Shown: positions 34,294-46,979 of the stretch, one piece after another
Position numbering within the stretch: the first letter of the stretch is position 1
Layout of the letters: the number at the start of each line of letters is the position of its first letter
Source of the DNA: Coptis chinensis
Lineage: Eukaryota > Streptophyta > Magnoliopsida > Ranunculales > Ranunculaceae
Assembly: GCA_015680905.1 (NCBI GenBank)
Contig: CM027381.1
Location: 90,979,501 to 91,043,500 of the forward strand
DNA length: 64,000 bases
Direction of reading: 5' to 3'
The notes under the pieces: generated by a model
What the model was told of the DNA's origin: nothing
Seen by the model: the letters and a program-made list of their open reading frames with translations, nothing else
Databases searched by the model: none
Translations under genes and position numbers: made by a program

Positions 34294-34475
34294 ATTATAT
34301 TGGTATCGTGGTGCATAGCCATTACACTGTCACATTTGGCATGGGTTATTTTGGATTCTAAGCAGAGTACAAATACATCCCTAACGGCCCTAACTGCTAT
34401 CCAGTTTCTTAAAGTATCTCTGCATGTTAATTGAGTTTAGCATTCAATTAACATGCATTATAATTTACAAGCATT
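34294..34475 (+). repeat. Right arm of the local duplication, part 2
   Basis: Shares GGTTATTTTGGATT, ACATCCCTAACGG, AAAGTATCTCT and ATTGAGTTTA with 22918-23040 in the same order. Confidence 0.65.
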
Positions 34476-35539
34476 TCATTGCTACTGCTAGTGTATGCAA
34501 CGTGCGGCAAAATGAAAACCTTGTACATTAGTGCGTAAGTCACGTCTTTCAAAACACTAGTGGGTGCAAGGCCCGACCCAGTAGAAACTTTACCATCGCC
34601 AAGGCCCATAAACGGGATTGCTTCTAGAATCTAGCTTGTGCTTCACTAATCACTGTGCTGTAACAGTTTAGACGAAGGATATAAATGGGTTTGGTGCAAT
34701 GGTGGCTAACAGAAAAGAAAAATAAGTTAGGCCTATTCCGAAAATTGAAGCATGGAATGATAGTTCTATCCATTGGGCTTGAAGGGGCACTAGGAGCTAG
34801 CGTAAAAAAAAACCGTTGACCCATCATTCGATAGGGCACTCGGTCTTCACCCGCCACCCAAACCCGCACCGACCCGAAAACAGACCCGCCCCACCATCGT
34901 TTCTATGCGGTCGGGCTATGGGTGTAGGTTCTATGCTCAAATCCGACCCGTCAAGCTACCCGACCCACACTGTTCCAAAAGTCGTTGACCCGCACCGTTT
35001 CCAGACTCTATCTCCATTATTTTTGTATTTTGTTTATATTTCTTTTAACTTTTGTAGGAATTTGGGAGATATGAACACAAACTTATGAGTTCAACATCAA
35101 TTCTAAATGCTCAAGTTTGAACTTTGGGCAAATATCAAAATTTCAAATTTAACTTTCGAATTTTGAAGAAGATGAACCATTCATCCTTGTATTAATTTCA
35201 AATTCTTTTAATTTATATTTTATCGTTTTGTACCATAGACTCACTCATCTTCATTTAATTTTGTCATGCTATGAAAGATAATCAATTGACAAATGGTAAA
35301 TTACGAGAAATAAGTTTCAAATTTTCACATTTGGTTTTGGGTTCAAGTTATAGTTTTTCATTTTTGTTTATTTTTTCATTGATTGATTTCATTTTTGTTT
35401 CTTTATGTTGTAAATTGGAAAAATATTACTTGGCAGAATTAGGAAATTTGTTTGTTTGTTGGGTTTTATTTACTTAATCCCCCAAAGTTTGTACCCACTT
35501 TTGTGAAAACCCCCCATTTTCAAAATCATTTGTGACTGT
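34476..35539. other. Non-coding stretch; GACCC-rich TE-like segment
   Basis: No gene is recognised. From about 34815 to 35000 the sequence is full of CGACCCGC / CCCGACCC words like the hAT-type MITEs elsewhere in the window, but no borders can be set. The rest is AT-rich. Confidence 0.4.
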
Positions 35540-36184
35540 TGTTGGGTTAATAACAATATCAATTGATCCCCACTACACAGATAACTTGTAATATGAACTC
35601 ACTTCAACTCCAGACAAATTCTAAATATCAACTCCAACCTAACAAACGTGCCCAACTCTTTAAACAACTATTAACAATATATAATAATGTAAAGAGAAGA
35701 ACAAGCATACCACAACACAAAGATATACCGTGGTTCGGCCAATAATAGTGCCTACTTCCACAAGAGCTAGTCATTTATAAAGTGGGAAGGAAGATTACAA
35801 TCTCTCCTTTCAGTCTCTCACCTTACTAGATCACTCCTCTCTCTTTACAGGCTTGTCTCTCTGTAAATGTTATCTCTCAATCTTGATAACTTTCAAGATT
35901 GGGTTTTCTCTCTGTGTTCTGTGTGTTAGGTTTTGCCAAAAACCCCAACTTATATTGCAAACTCGGGGTTTCACAAAAAATAGAATCCTACCGAAAATAG
36001 GCATGGCGCGGGCGCGCCTTGGGCAATGCCAATGTCGAGGGCGCGCGCCCTAAAAACACTGTAAGTTGTCCATGGCATGGGCGCGTGCGCGCCTTGAGCA
36101 AGACTAATATGAGCGCATGCACGCTTAGGCTTCTCCATGCAAGCTGAATTCCTTTTTCTCCTCATGTGAGGGATAACTCTAACA
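35540..36184 (-). repeat. 3' LTR of a minus-strand Copia element
   Basis: On the minus strand it starts TGTTAGAGTTATCC immediately after the polypurine tract GGGAGGGGGAGAT and ends TTAACCCAACA. About 645 bp. It contains CGTGGTTCGGCC (reversed here) and a GC-rich GGCGCGCC segment at about 36000-36125 that also appears near 10778-10925. Confidence 0.7.
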
Positions 36185-36435
36185 ATCTCCCCCTCCCAAA
36201 TAGTGAGGGGGGATACCTCCATGCAATTTCCAAATCAACAGGAGGAGTCTGCTATCATTCCGGCGGTAGCACAACAAACATCAAACTTACCTTTCGATAA
36301 GACGTTGGTCATCATATATATCTGACCCGTTATTGTCGGTATGGATCTTCTCGATACACAAATGCTTGTCTTCGAGTACTTCTCTAATCCAATGATAAAA
36401 CACATGTATGTGCTTGGATCTAGAACGAAAACTCG
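36185..36435 (-). pseudogene. Copia pol C-terminal fragment (RNase H end) next to the LTR
   Basis: Reading the minus strand, SKHIHVFYHWIREVLEDKHL followed by IEKIHTDNNGSD matches the C-terminal part of Copia RNase H, where SKHIDV.YH.IR and a short tail before the polypurine tract are conserved. The rest of pol is missing: homology stops near 36435. Stops and frame changes follow the NNGSD segment. Confidence 0.7.
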
Positions 36436-36691
36436 GATTTTATTTTATATTTTTAATCATAACCAATTAAGGAGAGTCGAGTGTTGTAACTAGGGGTTTG
36501 AAGTTTGATGACAGTTTTCAGAACTTGGGAAGGGGTTGCCGCATGCCTGGATGTACTGATATGATACTAGATTTTGTTTTTCATGTTTTCTTTGTAACCA
36601 ATGTTGCGTGGCATGTTTTGGCTGGGTTGTGACTCAGTATCCTTGTTATCTCCAAAACAAAATCATAGATACCGTTTATTATTAGTATATA
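36436..36691. other. Spacer before the Helitron 3' end
   Basis: No gene is recognised. The word ATACTAGATTTTG occurs here (about 36563) and again at the Helitron end (36689), suggesting a target-site or end-like duplication. Confidence 0.35.
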
Positions 36692-36778
36692 CTAGATTTT
36701 GAACCTGGGCATACACCCGGGATCTATTAAATATTTTGTGTGCTAAAAAGGCTTTATAAAATGTCTCACACAAATTTT

Positions 36779-37436
36779 TGAATCATAATATATTTTTATT
36801 GAAAATAAACCGAAGTACGTTAATGAGCAATGATTATGGTGCATAAGTACTTGGGAACTAATAAGGGATCAAATTGATATAGCCTCTTCACTTTGTGGTT
36901 TAGGATATTAATCTATAATTTTCAAATAGAATTATTTTAAACTCGATCTAGCTTGTATAATAGTTTTCTTAGATTTATAGTGATTTAGCTGTAAATTTTC
37001 GAATCAGAATATATTTTTATTGAAAATAAACCGAAATATGTTAATGAGCAGCGATTATGGTGCATAAGTACTTGGAAACTAAGAAATCAAATTAAGATAG
37101 CCTATTCACTTTGTGGTTTATGATATTAATTTGTAATTTTCAAATAGAATTATCTTAAACTCGATCTAGCTTGTATAATAGTTTTCTTATATTTATGGTG
37201 ATTTAGCGGTAAATTTTCGAATCAGAATATATTTTTATTGAAAATAAACCGAAATACGTTAACGAGCAGCGATTATGGTGCATAAGTACTTGGAAACTAA
37301 GGGATCAAATTGAGATAGCCTATTCACTTTGTGGTTTTGGATATTAATCCGTAATTTTCAAATGGAATTATCTTAAACTCGATCTAGTTTGTATAATAGT
37401 TTTATTAGATTTATGGTGATTTAGCGGTAAATCATC
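36779..37436. repeat. Tandem repeat, about 220 bp, three copies
   Basis: Copies begin GAATCATAATATATTT or GAATCAGAATATATTT at about 36780, 37001 and 37219. Each contains GATTATGGTGCATAAGTACT and CTCGATCTAGYTTGTATAA. The copies are closely similar, with a few substitutions and short indels. Confidence 0.85.
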
Positions 37437-37899
37437 ACCGTTCGGCTTACGTACTAATGTGTATAAATCACTAAAACAGATTGATTGTTTCCATATCCTC
37501 AAATAATAAACTACTCCCACTTGAAAATATTTATCACATGAACGTGTCCTACGAACGGGTGCCGTTATATTAAATTATTCTAAAAAATATTAGCAACTAT
37601 GCATAGCTATGAGATATAAAAATTATATTAATTACTCATTTAAATTTCTTTCACCACTCTCTATAAAAAGGAAGCATCAAATCTTGATAAAACTCATCGA
37701 CTTCTTTTTATTATTAGGTTTAACAATAAAAGTTTGATTGAAGTTTTGTGAGAATGCCCAATGTGGCGAAGATAATATTGAAGCTACTTGAATAGCAAAA
37801 CATTCCCAATCAACAATAAATGAATTATGACTAGCACTACTTAAAATGCAAAACTATATTTATCGAGACATTTATTCCCTTTATATATAATACAAATAT

Positions 37900-40860
37900 A
37901 TTTTAGGGTTATTAGTTCAATGCATTTACATCAAGTTTCTAATTTTCTATTAATTATTTTTTAGGTTAGTTTAATGTAGTACATTGCATCTAGTTTCCAA
38001 TTTCTCATTAATTATTCTTTGAGGTTAGTTCAATACAGTTGCATCAAGTTTCCGATTTCCTGTTAATTATTATTTGAGGTTAGTTCAGTGCAATTGCATC
38101 TACTTTATGATTTTTCTGTTAGTTATTTATTAAGGTTAATTCAGTACAGTTGCATCCGGCCAGTTTTCGATGTTTCGTTAATTAGTATTTGAGATTAGTT
38201 CATTGCATTTGTATTCAGGTTCTAATCTCTTGTTAATTACTCTTTGAAGTTAGTTCAATACATCTGCATCCAGTTTCTGATTTCCCGTTAATTGTTTTTC
38301 TAGGTTAGTTTGATAGTATAAAATTTCTATACAGTTTGCATACATGTAAGAGTCCATTTTTATAAACTCACTTTCATTTTGGATTCCTAATTACTCGTAA
38401 TTACTCATATGAGAAGGCTAAAAAAGCGGACATTTATGCTTTGAGATCAGTGCGATGCAGTTACATCCGACTTATAATGCATTTGCATCCAATTTCTGAT
38501 TTCTCGTTAGTTAATCTCTGATTTTAGTTTAATGTAGTTGCATCCAGTTTTTGGTTTTCCGTTAATTATTCTTTGAGGTTTGTTCAATGCAGTGGCATCC
38601 AATTTCCAATTTTATGTTAATTGTTCTTTGAGGTTAGTTTAATGCATTTGCATCAAGTTTTCGATTTCCCATTAATTATTTTTTTAGGTTAGTTCAATAC
38701 AGTTACATCAAATTTATAATTTTCTATTAATTATTCATTTAGGTTAGTTCAGTGCAGTTTCATCCATTTTTCAATGTTTCGTTAATTAGTCTTTGAGATT
38801 AGTTCATTGCATTTGGATCCAGTTTCCGATTTCCCGTGAATAACTCTTTAAGGTTAGTTCAATACATATGCATATAATTTCTGATTATTTATGCTTTGAG
38901 GTTAGTTCGATGCAATTATATCCGGTTTCTGATTTCCCATTAATTATTATTTGAGATTATTTCAATGCATTTGCATTTAGTTTCCGATTTCCCACCAATT
39001 ATTCTATAAGGTTTGTTTAATGCAGTTGCATTCGGTTTTTGATTTTTTGTTAATTATTTTTTAAGTTTAGTTCAATGCATTTGCATCCAGTTTCCGGTTT
39101 TCCATTAATGATTATATGAGGTTTGTTTGATGTATTTGCATACTATTTCCGATTTCCCGTTAGATATTTTTCAAGGGTTTGCATCCAATTTCTAATTTCC
39201 CATTAGCTATTATCAGGTGTTAGTTTAATGCAATCACATCTAGTTTCCAATTTCTAGTTAATTACTTTTTGAGTTTAGTTTATTGCATTTGCATAAAGTT
39301 TCCAATTTCCCGTTAATTACTCTTTGAGCTCAATTATGTATTTGAATCCAGTTTCCGACTTCCTTTTAATTATCCAATGTGGTGTGTAATACTAATTTCT
39401 ACTGATCTATCTATAGTGTCCTTGCAAATATGACATAAAAAGTAAATTATGCTTGATTTACTATGTGGGATCATCGAAGATTATCCAGTTCGATTTCCCA
39501 TTAATTATTCTTTAAATTATGCATGACTCACTATGTGAAATCTTCAAAGATTATCTACGAACGAGTGCTGTTATATTAATTATTCTGAAAAATATTTGCA
39601 AATATGCATAACTATTATATATTAATATTATATTGATCACTCAACCAAATTTCTTATAATGTGAAAACCTCACTTTCCATTAAAAAAAAGAATTCACCTT
39701 TGATAAAACCCTTCAACTTCATTTTGTTGTTTAATAAAAAAAGTTTAATTGAAGTTTTGTGAGATTGTCTAATAAGGTGAATTTCATATATATTGAAGCT
39801 ACTTGAATAGCAAGGAGTTCCCAATCATACGGAAAGAGATAAGATAAACACCATTTTAAATGCAAAACTATACTTATCGAGACATTCCCACAACATATAA
39901 CCCAATTATGTTTTGAGATTAGTTCAATGCATTTGCATCCAGTTTATGATTTTCCGTTATATTTTAAGGTTAGTTCAATGCAATTGCATCAGATTTCCAA
40001 TTCCCGTTATTTATTTTTTGAGATCAATTCAATGCAGTTGCATCCAGTTTATTATTTCTCGTTAATTATTCTTTTCAGTTAGTTCAATACATTTGCATCA
40101 AATTTTCAATTTTCTGTTAATTGTTTTTTGAGGTCAGTTCAATGTATTTGCATCCAGTTTTTGATATCCCATTAATTATTCTGTGAGATTAGTTTTATGC
40201 ATTTGCATCCAGTTTCCAATTTCTCATTTATTATTTGATAAAGTTGCATTTGCATCTAGTTTCTGATTTCCCGTTAATTATTATTTGAGACTAGTTCAAT
40301 GAATTTGCATCCAGTTTCTGATTTCTCGTTAATTATTTCTTGAGGTTAGTCCAATGCATTTGCATCCAGTTTATTTTTTGAGATTAGTTTAGTGCAGTTG
40401 CATCCGGTTTCTGATTTCCCATTAATTATTTTTTAAGATTAGTTCCACGCATTTGCATCATGTTTCCAATTTATAATTAATTTTTCTTTGAGGTTAGTTC
40501 AATGCAATTGCATCCAGTTTCCGATTTCTCGTTAATTTAATCGTTGAGGGTTAGCTCAATGCATTTGCATCCAGTTTCTGATTTTCTGACAATTATTTTT
40601 TTTATGTTAGTTTGATGTATTTATTTGCATCCAAGTTTTGATTTTCCGTTAATTATTCTTTGAGGTTAGTTTAATGCAGTTGTATCTATATTCCAATTTT
40701 CTATTAATTACTTTTTAAGATTAGTTTAATGCTTGCATTTGCATCCAGTTTCTGATTTCCCGTTAAATATTATTTGAAGTTAGTTCGATGCATTTGCATC
40801 CAGTTTTCGATTCCCCATTAATTGTTTTTTGACGTTAGTTTCATTCAGTATTATATATTT
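37900..40860. repeat. Minisatellite, monomer about 55 bp (left array)
   Basis: Head-to-tail, diverged monomers carry TTTGCATCCAGTTTC, GATTTCCCGTTAATTATT and TTTGAGGTTAGTTCAATG in fixed order. The array is broken near 39370-39900 by a non-repetitive block that also occurs near 57780-58310. The same monomer fills the right-hand units (49440-62775). No coding capacity. Confidence 0.85.
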
Positions 40861-42045
40861 TTTTAAATATTTGTCATTATTGTTTTGCCGTTATTATTAT
40901 TTTTTCATTTTCTATTATATATTTTGTGATGTTATTTTTTGTATAATTGTTTCTAACTATGTTTTGAGGCCGTGTTAAGGATATATTCGAAATAAGTTGG
41001 TGCTTTATCATAGATACTAAAATTGTATGATTTGTAATAGGGAATTAGTTTCTACAAATAACCTATTTTTTAGTAATTTTTTTTATTTGGTCAAACATAT
41101 AAGAATTGGAACTCTAAAAGTGTTTGATTCGTAATAGGAAATTACCTTTTACAAATCACCTATTTTTTTAGCAATTTTTTTTATTTGATCAAATATATCA
41201 AAGACCATAAATACTGAATAGTTGAATGCTCCCAGGAAGCCACCTCAGGCCTCTTTTTTCTCTGAGATGGACACCTCAGCTTTTATAATAATTCGGCACC
41301 AAAAAAACCAAACTCACGTCCAGTTTTGGAAACTATTCGCGTAAGAACATGAGAAAAAAGAGGATAAAAAAACCTTTCCTCAAAACTCAAAACCCCACCC
41401 GCCCACCCCGACCTTTACCAAAACCAATTCCAAAAAAAATGAAAAATAAACAAAACCCAGACTTCTTCTCACCAAACCTTATAACCAAAACTCTTCCGTC
41501 AAAACCCCAGTCCAATCAATCCATCCCTCCCACTATTCCAGACTCTTCCTTCTCCAATTTTCCCGTCTCTAATGGATACCCACTTTTCTAGACTCTTCCT
41601 GCTCCATCTTCCCACCTCTCATTTCGCTTGATGACTTGCAATCAATTACTGAACTTTTTGTATCAGAACGAATACGACTAATCTGAGGAATCACTACATT
41701 CAACCAATCAAATATGTTCGGATCTTGATTGGTGATTATCTTGGTATTGATGTGAGATTTTTTATGGTAAGCTTCTCAATTCATTTTATATATTTGGAAG
41801 AATCCAGGCTGTTGAATATTTGAATTCAATGTGTTTTCTTTTGGTTTAAATAAGGTTCATAAAACAGCTCTTTGCATTTTGGTTATTTTCTTCCTCTTTT
41901 TTCTGAAAATCATCGTGTCTGTTTAATATTTCATTGGTTTAAAGAATGTACGTGCTAAATGCTGTGATATATAAAGTATTTATTGTCAGTGTTGTTTAAT
42001 ATTTCATTGATGTATTTATGTCTACGTTCTCAAGCATGTGTCATC

Positions 42046-45000
42046 ATGACAACCGATGTTGCAAATTACCAAAACCAATGTCCTCGGTCTAATAGGATTG
42101 TATTAACTAATAAGCAACGTGAACGAAGACGTCTTTATGAACGAAGCCAATGTCCTCGATCTAATAGGATTGTATCAACTAATGAGCAATGTGATAACGA
42201 AGACGTCTTTATGAATGAAGACAGGTTCTTAATAAGAGTGAGGAATAATTGGCTTCTGATAGAGAACGTCGTCGTATCCATTATAGACAGCGAATGACCG
42301 AGATGACTGATGAACAGAGGTCCCAACTGCGAGAACAAAAATACCTAAGCTATAGACTCCGAAGAGAGAGACTGCTTTCTCAACCAAATGTGGCACAGAC
42401 TAAATCTGCAAGCCATACAGTCCAACACACTGAACATTTGCACGAATTTAATGTACCTCCACATTTAGATAGTGAATAGTTGCACGACAAAAGTATACCG
42501 CCACATTCTAATCCTATTGTTGATTCAAATCAAGTCTTTAATATCATCCAGACTCACGTACAATCAGAAGTTAACAGGTTGAGTAACTACCTTTTGTCTA
42601 CGACATTGTTCCTAGATCGAATGAATCTAGATTTTGTCATTGGTACGTTGTTTAATTATTTTTTTTTTTTTATTTTTTTTAACTATTATTATTTGTTATT
42701 CTTTTTACTCAATCTTTACATTGCTATCAAATAACCCGAGTACCATTTTAAGTGCACCAATCAGAGACGACATTGATGGCTATCATAATGACATTGATGT
42801 AGATAATATTAACTTCATAAATGACATTCAAGGTTTGATTTTTTTATTATGAATGTTTTTTCCGATATTACCATATGTATTGGTTTGTAACATATATTTT
42901 ATAATGTTCAATAACTATGTATACTATTGCTAGGGAAAGAGGATGAGATTAAAGGCAAAGGGTTCAGCACTCTTCGCTCTATAAAAGTTCCCTCATTATA
43001 TAAATCTTATCACAACTGTGCAAGAGGCTTCGTTGACACTCCAGAATTTCAGCGACATGAAATAAGCAACATGCGTGTCTGCACTCACTGTCATGCAAAG
43101 TTATTTCCATCTGAATCCCATCAATTTTGTTGTCTTAGAGGTAAAATTAAACTACCCCTTTTAGATCCTCCTCCAGAATTGATGTATTTATACAAAGCAC
43201 AGTCAGAACAAGGTGCGCATTTCAGGACAAACATCCGTGCTTACAACCATGTCTTTGCCTTCACCTCAATAGGAGTGCACTTCGATGAAAAACTAGCTAG
43301 CGGTAAAGACTGAGTATACACTTATCGAGCTCAGGGATCCATCTACCATAAAATTGGTGGTCTTATACCTTCACATGGCCAACGACCGTGATTTCTACAA
43401 ATGTATGTATATGACACCGATCATGAAATGATGAATAGACTATCTGAAAATAAGTTGCTGAATCCTCAAGTTCTATCAATTTTGCAGAAAGTTCTTTCGT
43501 GCTTGCTCTTCGCCGCGTTGCTAGATCTGAAAATTTAATGGATGTTCGATTACATATCAAGGAAGTGCCATCTGACAAACATCATTATACTCTGCCAATA
43601 TCTTCCCAAGTAGTTGCCATTTTAGTTGGGGGTGAGAATCCTGCTGAACGTAAAGAAAGGGATATAATCGTAGAAAGTATGGCTGGTGATTTATTAAATG
43701 TGCCCAACACTGCTGGCTTCTATGACCCCCCTTCAATATCCACTACTTCACCTTTATGGAAACTTTGGATGGGATTTGCATATATTCAGTGATGATGCTC
43801 AAAGAATCAGTTGTCATGAGTTTTATTGTTACCTGCTCCAGGTAAATTATACATTCCGATGTTAATTAATTGTTTATTTGTATTACATGTAGTTAATTCA
43901 TTTATCTTTCTGTTTGACAAAAATACATATTACTTTTCACTAGATCCGGGATAACCACGACTCAATATTGCTTCGTGGCGGTTGGCTTCTACAACAATAT
44001 GTAGTCGATATGTATGTCAAGATTTCGACTCAACAATTGAGATTTATCCGTGACAACCAAGATACTTTAAGAGCCGAGTTATACCAAGGGTTGCATGACT
44101 CGACAGATGGGTGAAACAAATCAGGTAAGACATAATAGACGCGTTTACACATGTCCGATTTGCATTATACATTGTTTAGATGCCCGTGACTTTTTATTTT
44201 TATTTATTGTTTTATTTTGATTTTGATTTTTTTTTTAATTATAATTATTCTTTTTCTTTTGAAAAGGAGATTAAAAAAAAATAGTATTGTCCATTATTTA
44301 TTGATTTTATGTTGGAAATTGAGACCAATATTATGGAAGTGACCTAAAAGTAATGCTGGACAGTATCCAGCCTCTATGGAACTATCATGTTTTATGCATT
44401 TAGAGTTTTCTTTACATAGTTAAGATTTTAAAACTATTTTACTGTGATTTGTTCAATTCATTTTCTTATCGAGGATAATATTCCTGTCCTCATTTGATGA
44501 AACATTTGCTTTTGGGTTTTCAATCTATGTATCTCTGATAATTATTTGAGAACTTTGGACTTTTAAGTTTCTCTTTATTGAGATTTATCTCCTCTATTAT
44601 TCGTGAACACAAACACAATATGTTATTGAAGCTAGAAGACATTCCAACTTTTGCTATGATTTTAGGTCACCAACATTTATTGTGAAATAACATGATACAA
44701 AACTGTGATGTAATATCAATTGGTACAACAGTAGACATTTTTTTTTTTTTTTTTTTTTTCTTAAGAAAATGAAAGAAAATTTATTCGCTTATTCATTGAT
44801 TAAATAATTCAATATCTCATGTTGTATGTATGTGTACAGCTAATGTCGGCGCGGGAGACGAACTATCTTTCCGCCATCCTATATAGGAAGCCCACGAGAT
44901 ATGCATGAAAGATATCACGACACAATGGCTTTGGTCCAAAAATTTGGAAAACTGGATGTATTCCTCACCATGACATGCAATCCAAATTGGTCAGAAATTA

Positions 45001-45345
45001 CAAAAAGGTTAAAGGAAGGTCAAACCTCACAAGACAGGCCCGATCTTACTACAAGAGTCTTTCATGAAAAATGTGAGGAGTTAAAGAAAGATTTGTTCAA
45101 TAAGGGTGTCCTTGGAAAAGTTATTGCCCACGTACATGTGATCGAGTTTCAAAAATGTGGTTTGCCACACGTTCATATGCTCTTAATCTTGGATGAAAAT
45201 GACAAGCTTAGCAACCCAGATGATTATGACAAAGTTTGTTAGAGCTGAAATTCCTAATCCAGATAGTGAGCCTAATTTGTACAACATTGTCATGAGACAT
45301 ATGATTCACGGTCCATGTGGAGAGTTGAGACAAAATCCGTCTGCA
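42046..45345 (+). pseudogene. Helitron Rep (HUH) protein gene, decayed; helicase absent
   Basis: In order: a basic N-terminal region (RERRRIHYRQRMTEM) with a 72-bp internal duplication (about 42079-42205); VCTHCHAKLFPSE, then NIRAYNHVFAFTS and GVHFDEKLASG (to 43313); GSIYHKIGGLIP; VGGENPAERKERDIIVE; an exon at 43945-44124 (LLRGGWLLQQYVVDMYVK) between introns; and from 44840 GDELSFRHPI, ALVQKFGKLDVFLTMTCNPN and HVIEFQKCGLPHVHML, which holds the HUH pair (His codons 45168-45170 and 45174-45176), ending MIHGPCGEL. In-frame stops (e.g. 43311-43313, 45241) and frame shifts (near 43490 and in a C run at 43725) disable it. The PIF1-like helicase of autonomous Helitrons is not found. Confidence 0.88.
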
Positions 45346-45477
45346 TGAAAAATGGAAGATATTGCCATTGCTTTTAGGTATTAGTCCAATTTGATTTATT
45401 TGAATTATATGTGTATTTGCATTTCAATCATGAGTTGGTATTGTTGATATGGTGTTGGCTTTTAATTAATGCAGTGG

Positions 45478-45679
45478 AGCTGAGGATGTTGCGTTGACCG
45501 AATATGCGAAATTAACTGGTAGACCATTTAGGCTATCGATTGCATGCTTTCTGACTCCGCGTTTTCAGATGCCAACAAAGCCTTTTGGACCGATCAAGGA
45601 GTTGATATCAGATGAAAGCCGCCCAGTATACAGAGAAATCTCAATATGTGATGAATTCTTCCTGACCATTTATTCTTGA
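45478..45679 (+). pseudogene. Unrecognised exon-like frame after the Rep remnant
   Basis: After a TTAATGCAG acceptor the frame reads DVALTEYAKLTGRPFRLSIA, then RFQMPTKPFGPIKELISDES and stops. It is not part of the Rep or helicase that I recognise. Its place inside a Helitron makes a captured gene piece possible. No domain can be named. Confidence 0.3.
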
Positions 45680-46419
45680 GAGGGCATGGGAAAGTTACTT
45701 TGGTAGCCCATCACAAAGCTTGATGTATAGGTACCACGAGCATGGCATTCCAACTAAAGCAAAGACGTTGTTAGTAGTATTAATTACCTTTTAATTGGGA
45801 GCTTGGAGGCCTAGCGCAAAAGAATTCAGACTTGGTATTTTATGAAATCAAACAATCTTAAGCAAAATCAAAGAGGGTCTGGGTGGCCTACACGATATTG
45901 TTGCTTGACCAGTACAAGTTGAATGGGCATTGGCTTTTATTGTGAATTTCCTTTCAAGTTTGTTTTCTTTGCACTGTCTATACATGGTTTAAAAATTTGG
46001 ACACTTACATTCGTACACTGTCTACAAAGCTTTTGATACTTGGTTAAGTTAAGAATTTTGGATACTCGGAACTTTTATAGACTTTGAGTTCTGTTTAATT
46101 GTCATTGGGGTTGAATTCTTCACACCAACTTTAATTTCTTTAACTTAAATGTTTAAGTACTTTGCTCTTCGCTTGAATGTTACCTTTCTAAATATTTTTC
46201 TGTGATAATTTTCCTTCACTATTTTCATTTGCTATTTCGATCATTTACATTTATTTTGGTTCCAATTTGAAATTGCATACATGTAGATGGCTGTGATTTT
46301 GATCTTATGACCTTAAGTATATAGGCTTCTTTAGATTGACAAGGATTCATGAAATTCATGCTTTCACTTGGAAAACTATAAGCAAGGGAAGCAGGCACTA
46401 ATGGTTGTTTGAAGGTAAT

Positions 46420-46979
46420 TTGCACTAATGTGGAGGTTAGCTCAGACTCAATATAAATATGCTTTGCATGATGGTAAGTATACTAACCTGCTTTTTGTTG
46501 GGATGGATTACCATATAAAGATTTTTGGACAAGGTAAATCTATTTTATTTGTTGAATAACTTTGATAAAAGGACGCCTCACAATGTATAGAGGAACTAAC
46601 AGTCATGATGTAAATTATACAATGTTTTTAGTACATTTTAGACGCGCTAGACAAACTAATGCCTTCTTAGGGAAGGAACTAAATTGTCTCGAGGCGTAAG
46701 GGTTATTTAACTGTTTTGGTATTCGTCGAGACGGTTAAGTAACTGGATTAAACAATGAGATATCTATATTGTTATGATTTTCAGGTTATGACAGGTTTTA
46801 AGTTTATGAAATGTTGAAAATATAGAGGAGACTCTGCCGAAATTTTTGTAAGATTATTATGTCTTTGTTTAGTTTGGGTTTTGCTTAGTTGGTTTGATCA
46901 CATCCCGAGTTTCATAATGACTATAGATGTCATGTGTCTTTGGTAATCAGTCATATATTATAAAATTTGGGGCATGACA
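46420..46979 (+). mobile_element. LTR 3' fragment of the long-LTR family
   Basis: Shared with the end of the solo LTR at 11058-14441: GGTTATGACAGGTTTTA and ACTCTGCCGAAATTT, ending GGGGCATGACA. Duplicated AGAGGAACTAAC / AAGGAACTAAATTG motifs near 46600-46690 match the other long LTR blocks. A left end and target duplication could not be found, so only the 3' part is called. Confidence 0.6.

Larger units (their letters stand above)
36692..41200 (-). mobile_element. Minus-oriented Helitron-type element, 3' end at 36692
   Basis: Read on the minus strand the terminus is a hairpin (CCCGGG...CCTGGG with one wobble; plus positions 36704-36721), nine bases of spacer, CTAG and then T, the structure of a Helitron 3' end inserted before T. 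The interior contains a 220-bp tandem repeat, a block at 37545-37860 shared with the units right of 49084, and a long minisatellite. The 5' end is not located; the right limit is approximate and is set by the beginning of the plus-strand Helitron. No protein is encoded. Confidence 0.6.

Noticed and set aside
37900-41000. Centromeric satellite
   Set aside because: The monomer is about 55 bp and is embedded in Helitron-type units with CTAG ends, so a mobile-element minisatellite explains it better; centromere role not testable here.
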